NCBI GenBank assembly: GCA_013306675.1
Contig: JABLUY010000019.1
Location: 124,001-188,000 of the forward strand
From: Thraustochytrium sp. TN22
Taxonomy: Eukaryota > Sar > Bigyra > Thraustochytrida > Thraustochytriidae
Reading direction: 5' to 3'
DNA length: 64,000 nt
The notes beneath the pieces are model-generated. The model saw only the letters and a list, made by a program, of their open reading frames with translations, was not told where the DNA came from and searched no databases. The translations under genes and the position numbers were made by a program. Positions 9,832-19,494 of the stretch are shown here, piece by piece (position 1 is the first letter of the stretch; every line of letters starts with the position of its first letter).

Positions 9832-10887
9832 TTACACGGTGGAGGTGCCACCACGGTGCCACATAATGGCTGGAACGACCATACCGAGCGTGACGAGAAC
9901 GCCGAGCGCGCCGCGGCCGAGACGCGCCTGCACGGCGGCGCTGCGCAGGCGCCGCGCGCGAGAGGGCGCGCCAGTGCCGTCGGGGCCGCCGTCTGCGTCT
10001 ACGACTGCGTTAGTGTCAGCGCTCGCGCTCGCGCTGGCACCGAGACCGGACAGGAGCTCGTCGCAGGTGGCCACGGCCTTGGAGTAGTTGCCAAGACGGT
10101 AGTAGGCAAGCGCCATGTAGTAGAGGCACTCGACGGGGATGAGCGCCTCGGGAATGTAGGCGTCCACCAGACCGACCTGCACGCGGCGCCCGTCGGCCGT
10201 CTTGCAGCGCGAGCGATCGACCCAGGGAGAAGAGTGTGTGCCGAGCGAGTCGGCGCCGTTGTCGGTCGCGTCATCGTCATCGTCGTCATCACCCGAGAGC
10301 TCCTGCTCCTCGTCATCGTCATCGTCGTCAAGGAAGAAGGATGGGCAGATGCGGCTGTCCCGGCCAGGCGTCTCGCCACGCGCAGCCGTGGCCGCGGAGG
10401 TGGAATCGCCACAGGCGGACTTGCCCTCTCCGAAGACGTCACCGTTGGCGGCAAAGTCCGTGAGGTCGTCATCGTCCTCGTCGTCGAAGCCCGCCTCGGT
10501 CGGCGAGCGCAGCAGCACGAAATCGCCATCTACAACCGGCTCCGCCCGCATGGCGGTGGGAGTTACGCGCAGGGTGCCACTGTCGACGCTCCGCGTGCTG
10601 TGGCTGCCGCTGCTGCTCCGGCGCATGGTCATGGCGCGCGGCGAGGTGGCCGGCGTCCGCGGCTGCGGCTCGCTGCGCACATGCGCGAGCAGCTCCGCCA
10701 GCAAGTCAATGCCGCGCCGCGTCAGGCCGCGGCTCGCGCAGCAGCACAGCAGGCTGCCATAGCGTAGCTTCGACAGGTGCGACGCGTGCTCCTTGCGCAG
10801 CTCCGCGTCGTACACCGTCTTGAGCTTTTGCAGCAGCCCTGTCGTCGCCAGCGCTTCCGCCTGCGCCAGCTCCTCCGCGAACACCAT
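9832..10887 (-). CDS. FIS1: FIS1-like tail-anchored protein with a large acidic insert
   Basis: FIS1 is a small outer-membrane protein of mitochondria and peroxisomes that recruits fission machinery through two TPR motifs. Residues 41-68 here (LRYGSLLCCCASRGLTRRGI plus DLLAELL) match the first FIS1 TPR, which in human reads FEYAWCLV...DIRKGIVLLEELL. Residues about 253-280 (CLYYMALAYYRLGNYSKAV) match the second, human FYLAVGNYRLKEYEKAL. Residues about 325-343 are a C-terminal membrane anchor with a short tail. Known FIS1 proteins are about 150 residues with roughly ten residues between the TPRs. Here about 180 Ser/Asp/Glu-rich residues intervene, giving 351 in all. The acidic runs are coded by GAC/GAT/GAG repeats. 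A generic TPR tail-anchored protein is the alternative reading. Confidence 0.7.
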   Translation of the reverse strand: MVFAEELAQAEALATTGLLQKLKTVYDAELRKEHASHLSKLRYGSLLCCCASRGLTRRGIDLLAELLAHVRSEPQPRTPATSPRAMTMRRSSSGSHSTRSVDSGTLRVTPTAMRAEPVVDGDFVLLRSPTEAGFDDEDDDDLTDFAANGDVFGEGKSACGDSTSAATAARGETPGRDSRICPSFFLDDDDDDEEQELSGDDDDDDDATDNGADSLGTHSSPWVDRSRCKTADGRRVQVGLVDAYIPEALIPVECLYYMALAYYRLGNYSKAVATCDELLSGLGASASASADTNAVVDADGGPDGTGAPSRARRLRSAAVQARLGRGALGVLVTLGMVVPAIMWHRGGTSTV

Positions 10888-11824
10888 GAGTGCCGCACGC
10901 CGTCGCGCGCCGCGCTCGCGCCGCCGAAAGGTACGGACGGTCTCGCCGCCCTCCTCTTCTTATCAAAAGAACAGTAAGTAGTCTCCGGGCGCCACCTGCA
11001 CCAGCAGCACCGGCAGCGCCAGCAGCCAGGCGCAGCCAGCAATCGAAGCTGCAGCGCAGCGCAGCGCGCCCGGCGCTGTGCTGCGCCGGCCAGCCGGCGT
11101 TCGCCGCGCGCAGCGCGCAGCGCGCAGCGCGCCGCGCGCAGAGCGAGCGAGAGCGAGGGAGGCGGCGAGTTCCGGCCGCCGGACCGTGCCGCGTCCCGGC
11201 GCCAGGCCCCGCCTCACCGGGCCGCACCGCGTCGCGCCGCGCCGCGCCGCGCCGCGCCGCGCCGCGCCACGCCGCGCCGCGCCGCGCCCGCGTGGAGAAG
11301 AAGCGCCGCCGCGCTCGCACGCCGCCGCGCCGCCCGCCGCGCGCCGCTCTGCCGCCCGTGCGCCGCGCGCGCGCGCGCAGTCAACGACTTTGGACTGTCG
11401 CCGGCCGACGACGTCGTGTCGCTGGCGCGCGGGCGAGCGCTGGCGGCGCGCTGGCGCGCGAGCGAGCGCTGCGCCGCCCGCGCGCCAGCCGGCGAGGGCT
11501 GGCGGGCGGGCGGGCTGGCGCGGCGCGGCGCGGCGCGGCGAGGCGCGGCGCGGCGGGCCGCGCGGCTGGCGCGCGGCGCGGCCGGCGCGAGGCGCGGCGC
11601 TGCGCGCGCGGAGAGGCGGCGCGGCGCGGCGCGGCGCGGCGCGGCGCGGCGCCGTGGCGGAGGGAGCGCTCGGTGGCGCGCGAGCGAGCGCTGTGAAAGG
11701 CAAAGTATCTGCGATGAAGAGCGAGGAGGAGGAGGAGCAGCAGCAGATCGGGAAGGAGGAGGCGCGGCGCGGGCGGCGCGGCGCGGCGCGCGCGCGGGCC
11801 GCGGCGCGGCGCGGCGGCGCGGCG
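10888..11824. other. GC-extreme divergent promoter region with CCGCG/GGCGC runs
   Basis: The region lies between the divergent FIS1-like and USP10-like genes. It contains long pentanucleotide runs, CGCGC in about 11229-11287 and GGCGC in about 11618-11652, plus many CGCG stretches. Frames on both strands stay open here because of composition, and their translations are Arg/Ala strings with no domain. I treat it as promoter and 5' leader. An in-frame ATG at 11714 would extend the USP10 protein by 37 low-complexity residues. Confidence 0.55.
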
Positions 11825-12255
11825 ATGGTGGCCTTCGGGAGCTTCTCCGAGGAGGAGGCGGCCGCCATCGCGCGCGGCGCGCATCCGGCGGTGCGGGCGG
11901 CGCGCGCGCGCAAGGCCGCCACGCGACGCCGCGTGCAGGAGCTGCGGCGCGCGCGAGAGGAGGCCGCGGACGAGCGCCGCGCGCAGGCAGAGGCGCAGGC
12001 GCAGGCGCAGGCGCAGGCGCAGGCGGACGCCGCGCGGGCGCAGGCGGAGGCGGACGCCGCACGGGCGCAGCAGGGCGCACAGGAGGCTGAGGCGCCGGCG
12101 CCACCCGCGCCGCCGGCGCCGCCGGCCTCGTATGCGGCCTCGCTGCTCCGCGGCCAGCCTCCGCAGCAGGCCCGGCAAGCGCCGCCGCCGCAGCAGCAGC
12201 AGCGCCAGCAGCCGCCGCGGCAGCACCAATCTCCGCAGCCGCCGCCGCCGCCGCC

Positions 12256-12295
<40 letters not shown>

Positions 12296-13867
12296 GCACC
12301 ACCGCCGGCATCGTCATCGCCGCCTGCCGTGGATGAGGCTCTCGCGGACACCGAGCCCAAGGTAGACGTGCCGGGCAGCCTGCGCGCGTTGGCGCAGGGC
12401 AAGCAATCGCATCGACTGGACCTGGCGTCGGCGAGCCGAAAGAGCCAAGTGTCGGCGCGGCGCGGCATTTACAATCTAGGCAACACGTGCTTCATCAACG
12501 CGGTGGTGCAGAGCCTGGTACTGACGCCCTGTCTGGGTGCACTGTGGTTTGCCGTCCTGGACAAGATCCCGGAGCTCGAGGCCGCCTCCGAGACGGAGCA
12601 GCTGGAGCAGCTGAAGCTGTTGCGCGGGTTGTCTGAGCTGGCCGTGGAGATGCTGGGCTCTGAAGACCTGGTCAAGGCGTATTTGGACCGGCCGCTGACG
12701 CGGGGCGCGACGGCCGTGCGGCCGGATCGCTTCATCTGGCTTGTGCGCGCCTTCTTCGAGCGACAGGGCCTGACGGATCGCGTGCAACAGGACCCGACGT
12801 CTGAGGACTTCCGGGTTCGCGTGCACGTGCCGCAGCAAGACGCACACGAGTTTCTCGAGTGGCTCCTGGACACGCTAAACGACGAGCAGGTGGCCATGAG
12901 CGGGCCCGCCAAGGACACTTCGGGCCGGGACGAATCGCCCGGTGCGTGGTCGAACGGCCATGGCAACAACCTATCGCATGACGAGGCGGCGGGCGGGCCG
13001 GAGCAGGACGACGTCGAGGCGCCGGGCGGGGACGGCGAGCAGGAGGACGACGGCTGGCAAGAGGTGGGCCGCAAGGGGCGCAACCACGTGACGACCAGGG
13101 TGGGCCACCACCACGACGACGACGAGGCGTCCGTGCAGACCTTCATCACCGAGAGCTTCCAGGGCGTTGTACGGAGCAGCCTGCGCACGTCGGGCTCGCG
13201 CGAGTCGATCACGCTGCAGCCCTTTATGTGCCTGCAGCTCGAGGTGTTCAACAAGGAGGTGCGGTCCGTCCAGGATGGTCTGGATCTCTTCATGTCGCCC
13301 GAGATCCTCACGGACCTCTTGTCGCAGAAGCACGGGAACATTCAGCGAGGGCAAAAATCGCTTCTCTTCGACAAGCTGCCGCGCGTCCTCATCCTGCACC
13401 TGAAGCGCTTCGTGTACGACAAGAAAACAAACAGCCCCCTCAAACTCAACAAGCTCGTGACGTACCCGGGCAAGTTAGTCATCCCGGACAACTATCTGTC
13501 GAGCAAGCTTCGCCAGCAGCTGCAGGCGGAGAAGGCGACGGCCGCGTCCGGCGCCGGGAACGCCGAGACCGCAGGGGCGGACGGCGTCGACGCTGCGCTC
13601 GCCGTGGCTACCGCGGCTGCCATGCTCCCGCCCTCTGCCGCCCCGCGTCTCACCACGCCCGCCGACCTCCGGGAGTACCGCCTGCACGCTGTCGTGCAGC
13701 ATCAGGGTAATCACGCGGTGCAGGGCCACTACATTGCTTGGACATATGACCTGGCCACTGACACTTGGATGGAGCAGAATGACGACAAGACCAAGCCCAA
13801 GACGCTCGGCGAGGTCCTCGACAACCGCGACGCCTACATGCTCTTTTACAGCCGAACAGCACCGTGA
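11825..13867 (+). CDS. USP10: USP10/Ubp3-like ubiquitin-specific protease
   Basis: This is a cysteine deubiquitinase of the USP10/Ubp3 type, 680 residues. The Cys box is YNLGNTCFINAVVQS, with the nucleophile at about residue 222. The QQDAHEFLEWLLD box follows near 337. The His box is GNHAVQGHYIAW, with the catalytic His about 635, then NDD (653-654) and AYMLFYSR. Features special to USP10 are the DGWQEVGRKGRNHVT stretch before the core, the TLQPFMCLQLEV segment and SVQDGLDLF. I prefer the ATG at 11825 because it puts AFGSFSEEEA at the very N-terminus, mirroring the FGDF motif near the start of human USP10 that binds G3BP. The linker holds an Ala-Gln/Arg helix, poly-Pro and a 14-residue poly-Gln run coded by CAG repeats. 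USP10/Ubp3 acts in stress-granule and vesicle-coat control in other species. Confidence 0.93.
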
Positions 13868-14263
13868 AAGGAAGGAAGCGTGCAAGGAGGGGAATCTTTT
13901 CAGAAACGATAACCAATTTACCCAGAAGTTGTTCCTGTTGTGAAGAGCCTGAAGGGCTAACTTGCAGGTAAGCTCAAGCCAGAGGTCGTCACGAAGAGAA
14001 CGGAACCCTACCAGAAGTTGTTGCGAAGAGACCAGCTCCAGTAGAAGGGGCCGTCGTAGCGGCGGCGGCAGGCTGACGCGCACCAATATCGGATTGCTGC
14101 GTGTTTTCAAAAGAGCCAAGCTCGCGAAGAAGCTCTCCGAGCATCACTGACACTTTCTTGCAAGCTCGCTGCTCAGCTCCCATAACCCCCCCCCCCCAGA
14201 AGACCATGGGCCTTGGACTTCGTTGTTGCAGCCAAAAAGTGAGAAAGAATAGTTTTCCATCAA
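13868..14263. other. convergent intergenic region with poly-C tract
   Basis: This 396-bp gap separates the stops of the USP10-like and DDX31-like genes. A run of 12 C lies at about 14186-14197. The segment 13920-14080 holds two imperfect copies of a word containing CCAGAAGTTGTT followed by GAAGAG. No gene is visible. It should contain both 3' untranslated regions. Confidence 0.5.
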
Positions 14264-16816
14264 TCAGGCAGCAAACTCGGAGTGCTGCGGCAAGGCTGCG
14301 CGCTTGGGCTGCGTGAGCTGCCGAGCGAGCTTGTCGAAATTGCGCTCCGACTTCTTCTTCTCCTTGTACTCCTTGCGTGCCGTAAAGCGGGACTTGCTCG
14401 TAGAGCTCACACCCTTGGGCTGCTCGCGCAGGCCAAACGACCGCGCGACGTGACCCAGATGCAGCAACTTGGGGTGGAAGATGTGCTTGGTCTCCTTGGC
14501 GTGCACGGCATAGGCGCGAATGTACGCGACAAAGGCGTCCTCGGCCATGGCCTTGAGCGAGCCGCGCGCGGCCTGCTTGGCATTGCTGTTGTTAGCCTTG
14601 CGCTTTGCGGAGGCCTCCTCGTCCTGCTTGACCGTGTGACTGTCGACCAGGTCCTCGAGCTTGATCTGCAGCAGTTGCGCGGCCGCGTCGGGGTCAGTCT
14701 GCGCCTTGGCGAGCGCGCTGCCGGAGTTTCTGCGCGCCTTGCGCGAAGCAGCCTTGGCGGCGGCCGCCGCCTCGCTCGCGGGCACCGCGTATTTGGCAAG
14801 CGCCTGGAACATGGTCTCCACGTGCATCTGCGAGAGGCGCACGCCGCGCTTCTTCAAAACGCCAAGGTAGTCCTCTTCGGACGGGGTCAAAAAGATAAGC
14901 GCCGACCCGCGCTGGCCAGAGCGCGCCGTGCGGCCCACGCGGTGCACGTACTCGGACACCTCGCTGGGCGGGTCGTACTGCACGATCCAGTCGACAAAGG
15001 GCAGGTCCAGGCCACGCGCAGCGACGTCCGTGCAGATGAGCACGCCGTGCTCCGCCTTGCTAAAGTCCGCGATGGCCTTGCGGCGCTCGCCGGCGTCGAT
15101 GCTGCCGTGCAGGCGCCACCAGTTCGTGCCCAGACCGCGCTCGCCGTGCATGCTCTCGTCGCCGGCTGCCTCGCTGTCGGCCAGCTCGCGGCGCGGCGGC
15201 CACTCCACCTTGCGCATGACGGCGTACAGAAAGTCCACCACAGCGCGGCACGACACGAAGAGCAGCATCTTTACGTTGTACCGGTAACGCTTTACCTGGC
15301 GCAGCACGAAGCTGCACAGCGCAACGAGCCGCTGCCGGCACTCCACCACCATGTAGTGCTGCATTAGCGTGCTGGGCATGACCACTTGGGCGGTATCCTC
15401 CCCCGCCGCCGCTCCTTTTCCTCCTGCAGTCTCGGCGCCCTCACCGCCCTTTTCGTTGTTGTCGTCGTCGCCGCTACCGCCGCCGTCGCTCTTGGCGTCG
15501 TCGTCGTCGTCGTCGCCGCCCGGCAGTCCGCCGCCGGCAGCCACGGCCGCCGCAGCGGTAGCACGCGCAGCCTCGGCTGGGTCGATGTCGACAGTGACCG
15601 GGTTCTCCAGACTGCGGCTGGAGAGAGCACGCACCTCGCTGCTGAGCGTCGCAGAGCATAGGACGGTCTGCGTGCGCACCTTGCTGGTCGCGGTGACGTT
15701 CTCGTCGATCCACGTCAGGATGTTGTCGATCTGCTTGGAAAAGCCCGGGTCCGTCAGGCGATCCGCCTCGTCCAGAACAAGCCACTCCAGCAGGCCTTTG
15801 CGCAGCGTGTCGCCCAGCGTCTGCGTATTCTTGAGGTGGTCCAGAAAGCGACCCGGCGTGGCGACCAAAACGTTGAAGCCGCGGCGCAGGCGCGCCTTCT
15901 CGCTCTTGCGCTTCTCGCCGCCGATGAGCGCGCCAATGATGAGCCACGGGAACGGCTTCGAGACGCGCTCCAGCACCTGGTTGATCTGAAAGCACAGCTC
16001 CCGCGTCGGCGAGAGGACCAGCGCGCGCAGCCCACTTCCGCGAGACAGGCGCTCCTCGCGCTGGAAGAGGCTGTTGATGATGGGCAGGCCAAAGGCCAGC
16101 GTCTTGCCGGAGCCGGTCTGGCTCTTGATGAGCACGTCGCGGCCCTCGTTTAGCGCCGGCACCGCGCGGCTCTGCACAAGCGTCGGGCGCACGAATCCCA
16201 TGCCGCCCTCCTCCGTGGGCGCCAGCAGCAGCTTCACCAGCCGCTCCGACAGCCCGAGCTCGTTGAACGCGAGTTCCGCATGCTGCTCACGCGGTGGTGC
16301 CTGCGGCTTGGGCGGCGGCCGCGCCGGCTTGGCAGCAGGCTTGGCAGGCGCGGGCTTGGGAACAGCAGCGGCGGTCTTCGACGCTGACGCTGACGCTGAC
16401 GCTGACGACGATGACGACGACGACGGTAACACAGGCTTGGAGGCTGATGACGACGAAGAAGAAGAAGACGAAGACGCCGGAGCCGCCTTCGGGGCCTGGG
16501 CTTGCTTCGAGGGCCGCTCTTGCGGGCGAGCTCTCTTTTGGCCCGGCGCAAAGGACTTGCCCGCGCCAGGCTTGTGCTCCTGCTCTTTGAACGGTCTCGA
16601 CTGTTGCTGTTGCGGCTCTCGCCCAGGCCATGCGGGCCGCGCGCCCTTCGCCGGCCCCCGCTGCGCCTGGCGCTCGCCCTGCGCAGCCGTCTTGGCGCGC
16701 TTAGGCCCCTGCTGCCGGCGCATCGTGTCGGGGGCCTCGGCGGCCCTCTTGCGCGGCGGCGGCGCCGCCTTCGGGGCCGGCGGCGCCTCCTCCGTGTCAA
16801 TGATGTTGAGCAGCAT
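14264..16816 (-). CDS. DDX31: DEAD-box RNA helicase, DDX31/Dbp7 type
   Basis: The 850-residue helicase has every DEAD-box motif: SQTGSGKT (232-239), PTREL (270-274), TPGR (320-323), DEAD (349-352), SAT (388-390), RGLD (601-604) and HRVGRTAR (625-632). The DDX31/Dbp7 assignment comes from the long C-terminal domain (about 715-800) with LLQIKLEDLV, AFVAYIRAYAVH and LHLGHVARSFGLRE. Dbp7/DDX31 acts in the nucleolus on pre-60S ribosome assembly. The first 180 residues are Pro/Ala/Ser-rich and disordered. An acidic/Gly insert (about 425-475) separates the two RecA lobes, and a shorter insert follows VEWPPRRELADSE. The start ATG has ACG before it and is followed by a plausible MLLNIIDTEE. SerRS lies 398 bp upstream on the same strand. 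Confidence 0.94.
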   Translation of the reverse strand: MLLNIIDTEEAPPAPKAAPPPRKRAAEAPDTMRRQQGPKRAKTAAQGERQAQRGPAKGARPAWPGREPQQQQSRPFKEQEHKPGAGKSFAPGQKRARPQERPSKQAQAPKAAPASSSSSSSSSSASKPVLPSSSSSSSASASASASKTAAAVPKPAPAKPAAKPARPPPKPQAPPREQHAELAFNELGLSERLVKLLLAPTEEGGMGFVRPTLVQSRAVPALNEGRDVLIKSQTGSGKTLAFGLPIINSLFQREERLSRGSGLRALVLSPTRELCFQINQVLERVSKPFPWLIIGALIGGEKRKSEKARLRRGFNVLVATPGRFLDHLKNTQTLGDTLRKGLLEWLVLDEADRLTDPGFSKQIDNILTWIDENVTATSKVRTQTVLCSATLSSEVRALSSRSLENPVTVDIDPAEAARATAAAAVAAGGGLPGGDDDDDDAKSDGGGSGDDDNNEKGGEGAETAGGKGAAAGEDTAQVVMPSTLMQHYMVVECRQRLVALCSFVLRQVKRYRYNVKMLLFVSCRAVVDFLYAVMRKVEWPPRRELADSEAAGDESMHGERGLGTNWWRLHGSIDAGERRKAIADFSKAEHGVLICTDVAARGLDLPFVDWIVQYDPPSEVSEYVHRVGRTARSGQRGSALIFLTPSEEDYLGVLKKRGVRLSQMHVETMFQALAKYAVPASEAAAAAKAASRKARRNSGSALAKAQTDPDAAAQLLQIKLEDLVDSHTVKQDEEASAKRKANNSNAKQAARGSLKAMAEDAFVAYIRAYAVHAKETKHIFHPKLLHLGHVARSFGLREQPKGVSSTSKSRFTARKEYKEKKKSERNFDKLARQLTQPKRAALPQHSEFAA

Positions 16817-17214
16817 CGTGGCCGCCCTGCTCGCCGCCCGTCTCCGTCGCCGTCTCGCGTCTGCCGCGCCCGCGCGGCGCCGCCCGCAAGTCTCTCTCAG
16901 GCCTCGGAACTGGTGGTCGCCCTGCCGGCGGCGGGTTCCAAGCCGTCAACCGCGACCACTGCACCGCCTGCAGTGACTGCTCTGCTGCACGACGCCGACT
17001 ACTACCAGGCCGTGAGTAACAACTCGAAGGCCGGCGGCGGGCTGGCCGCGTCGCCGCGCAGCTGTGCGCTGCGCTGCACTGCACTGCACTGCACTCGCTT
17101 GAAGCAAAAGGCAATGAATGCCTGCTTGGGTTCATCAAAACTTCATCTCTCGCAAAAAGCTGATTGATTCTGTGGGTCTCGATCTTGATCAGGGAGCGGT
17201 AGAATGCGGCATCA
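16817..17214. other. intergenic region with CACTG repeat
   Basis: A 398-bp gap between two minus-strand genes holds the DDX31 promoter and the SerRS 3' region. A short tandem of GCACT/CACTG words lies at about 17075-17095. No gene is visible. Confidence 0.5.
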
Positions 17215-18576
17215 TCACTTGCCGCCCTTCTTCTGAGCCTTGGCCTGCTGCTTCTTCTCGGTCTTGTTCTCCATAGGCTCGCGGACAAAGGGGATGAAGG
17301 TGACGCCAGCCATGTAGGGGACGAGGACCTTGGGGACGCGGACGCCGTCGGCCTCCTGGTAGTTCTCGAGGATGCAGGAGATGGTGCGCGTGAGGGCGCA
17401 CAGGGTGGAGTTGAGCATGTGGGCGTACTGCTTGTCCTGCTTCTCGCCAAAGCGGATGTTCATGGCGCGGGCCTGGTAGTCCGTGCAGTTGGAGCAGGAG
17501 ACGAGCTCCTTGTACTCCTGGTAGCTGGGGAACCAGGCCTCGATGTCGTACTTCTTGGCGGCAGCGTTGTTGAGCTCGCCGGAGACAATGTTGACGACGC
17601 GGTACGGGAGCTCGAGAGACTGGAGGAACTCCTCGGCGAGGCGGCGCATCTCCTCGTGCATCTCCCAGGACTTGTCCGGGGAGGTGATGCAGAACTGCTC
17701 GACCTTGTCGAACTGGTGCACACGGAAGATGCCCCAGGTGTCCTTGCCGGCCTTGCCGGCCTCCTTGCGGAAGCAGGTGGACATGCCAGCGTACTTGATG
17801 GGGAGCTCCTGATCCTGGAACCAGTCGCCCATGTGGTAGGCGCAGATGGGCTGCTCGCTGGTGGCGATGAGGTATTTCTCGTTGTCGCCCTTCTCGCCAG
17901 TGACGTGGTAGAGAGACTCGTCGAACTCGGAGAGCTGCGCGACGCCGGCCATGACCTCCTTGTTCATGAAGTAGGGCGGCTGGAGCGGCGTGTAGCTGTT
18001 CTTGGTGAGGAACTGCAGCGAGTAGGTGATGAGCGCCTGGTTCAGCATCACGGCCGGGCCCTTGAGGAAGTAGCCGCGGTGGCCGGCGGTCTTGTTGCCG
18101 CGCTCCGGCTCGTAGCCATCGATGCGCCAGAGCAGCTGGTTGTGCGGCTGCAGGCCTTCGCCGGACTTTTGCTCGCCATAGGTGGACTCCACCTTGTTGA
18201 AGTCCTCGTCGTCGTGGACGACCACGGACTCGTGCACGATGTTACCCACGAGCGGCAGCAGCGTGTCCAGCTCGGCGCGCTTCTCGTCCGCGGCCTTATT
18301 CAGCCGGTCCACCTCGGCCGAGAGCTCCTTGGCCTTGGCCTGCTCCTCGTCCGCGTTCTCCTTCTTCTTCTTCTTCTCGCCCACCAGCTTGCTCACCGCA
18401 TTCTTGTCCTCCTTGGTCTTCTGCGCGTCGAACTGCAGCTGCCGCCACTCCTCGTCCGCCTTGACGATGCGGTCCACGAGGTCCTTGTTCTCCTCGGACG
18501 GAAACCGCGCCGCGTGCGACTTGCGGATCTGCTCCAGCGACTCCGGGTCGCGGAAGAGCGGCAGGCCCAGCGGCAT
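17215..18576 (-). CDS. SARS1: cytosolic seryl-tRNA synthetase
   Basis: This class II aminoacyl-tRNA synthetase charges tRNA-Ser (and tRNA-Sec). The protein has 453 residues, close to the 450-510 usual for the eukaryotic cytosolic enzyme. Residues 1-115 form the two-helix tRNA-binding arm (EQIRKSHAARF, then a Lys/Glu coiled coil). Motif 2 is STCFRKEAG (about 266-274), followed by WGIFRVHQFDKVEQF. The TSEQPICAYH segment (239-248) builds the serine/adenylate site. Motif 3 is ALTRTISCILENYQ, with its Arg at 396. The C-terminus is a short Lys/Gln tail (KKQQAKAQKKGGK), as in other eukaryotic enzymes. No mitochondrial targeting peptide precedes the chosen ATG: the frame upstream is Arg/Gly-rich leader with a CCGCG run about 105-127 bp before the start. 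Confidence 0.97.
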   Translation of the reverse strand: MPLGLPLFRDPESLEQIRKSHAARFPSEENKDLVDRIVKADEEWRQLQFDAQKTKEDKNAVSKLVGEKKKKKENADEEQAKAKELSAEVDRLNKAADEKRAELDTLLPLVGNIVHESVVVHDDEDFNKVESTYGEQKSGEGLQPHNQLLWRIDGYEPERGNKTAGHRGYFLKGPAVMLNQALITYSLQFLTKNSYTPLQPPYFMNKEVMAGVAQLSEFDESLYHVTGEKGDNEKYLIATSEQPICAYHMGDWFQDQELPIKYAGMSTCFRKEAGKAGKDTWGIFRVHQFDKVEQFCITSPDKSWEMHEEMRRLAEEFLQSLELPYRVVNIVSGELNNAAAKKYDIEAWFPSYQEYKELVSCSNCTDYQARAMNIRFGEKQDKQYAHMLNSTLCALTRTISCILENYQEADGVRVPKVLVPYMAGVTFIPFVREPMENKTEKKQQAKAQKKGGK

Positions 18577-19494
18577 CTTGCCTCTCTGCTCGCGCCTGGC
18601 CTGGCCTCGCTGGCCTAGCCCCGCAAAGCTCCCCGCCGCCGGCCGCGAGCGCCGCCGCTCGCCGCCCGCTCCACCCGCCCGCGCCGCGCCGCGCCGCGCC
18701 GCGACCGCCTCCGAGCCCGCGCGAGAGGGCCCTGCGCGCTGCCGGCCTGGCCTGCGCCTGCGCCTGCGCCCGCGCCGCCGCCGCTCCGCCGCTCCGCCGC
18801 CCGCGCCCGCCGCCCGCGCTGCCGTTCTGCGGCCGCGCGCCGCCGCTCGTGGCCGCGGCGCCGCCGACCCGCGCCTTGCTTTCTCCGCCGCGACGAGGCG
18901 GCCTCGCACGCGCATGTGCTGCCCGTCTACTACCAGGCCTAGACCAGAGGCAGGCGGCGGGCGGCAGGCGGCGGGCGGGCAAGGCGCCGACGTGCGCCAG
19001 GAGCCTCGCGGCGCGGCCCAGGCAGGTTTCGTTTTCATTGCAGCCCCGCGCCTCGCTCCGTCCAGCTAGCCTAGACCAGCTGGAGGTCAGTCGGCGTGAG
19101 CTTGGCGAGCTTGCTGCGGTGGAGGAGGACCGAGACGGACGACACGTGGTGGTCGTCCTCGGTCTGCCAGTGCCAGTGCCTGCGGCACGTGGGGTTGAGG
19201 CGGGGCAGGGAGCCTCGATCCTGCCACGGCCTTGCTGGCATGCTCGCTCGCTGTGAGGGCAGGGGAGCGGCGCGAGCGGGGTCAAGATGGATGGGTTGGG
19301 CGGGATCTTCTTCTTGCACGGCCGCTTCGGGACTTGATTTGTCACAAGTTCGTCTCCCTATTCGCATTCGCCTTCTCACCGTCACCTTCAATTTCATCTT
19401 CCCCTTCTTCTTGTTCAACTTCTTCTTTTTCTTCGACGGGTCTGGCTTGCCAAGGTCACCCTTGCCGAGGTCACGCGGCCTCACCTCACAGCGG
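18577..19494. other. intergenic region upstream of SerRS
   Basis: This 918-bp gap between two minus-strand genes includes the SerRS promoter, with a CCGCG tandem at about 18681-18703. Positions 19330-19440 are pyrimidine-rich on the plus strand (repeated TTCTTC and CCTTC). A possible small frame at 19071-19484 is listed separately. Confidence 0.45.
19071..19484 (-). CDS. possible small protein, unrecognised
   Basis: This 137-codon frame is weakly supported. It begins with a Lys-rich stretch (SKKKKKLNKKKGKMK) and ends with a segment that looks more like real protein than its surroundings (HHVSSVSVLLHRSKLAKLTP). It sits 10 bp downstream of the MDR oxidoreductase stop on the same strand. The Lys tract comes from a pyrimidine-rich plus-strand sequence and could equally be a 3' untranslated region. 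I recognise no family. It may be an exon of a spliced gene, or nothing. Confidence 0.2.
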   Translation of the reverse strand: MRPRDLGKGDLGKPDPSKKKKKLNKKKGKMKLKVTVRRRMRIGRRTCDKSSPEAAVQEEDPAQPIHLDPARAAPLPSQRASMPARPWQDRGSLPRLNPTCRRHWHWQTEDDHHVSSVSVLLHRSKLAKLTPTDLQLV

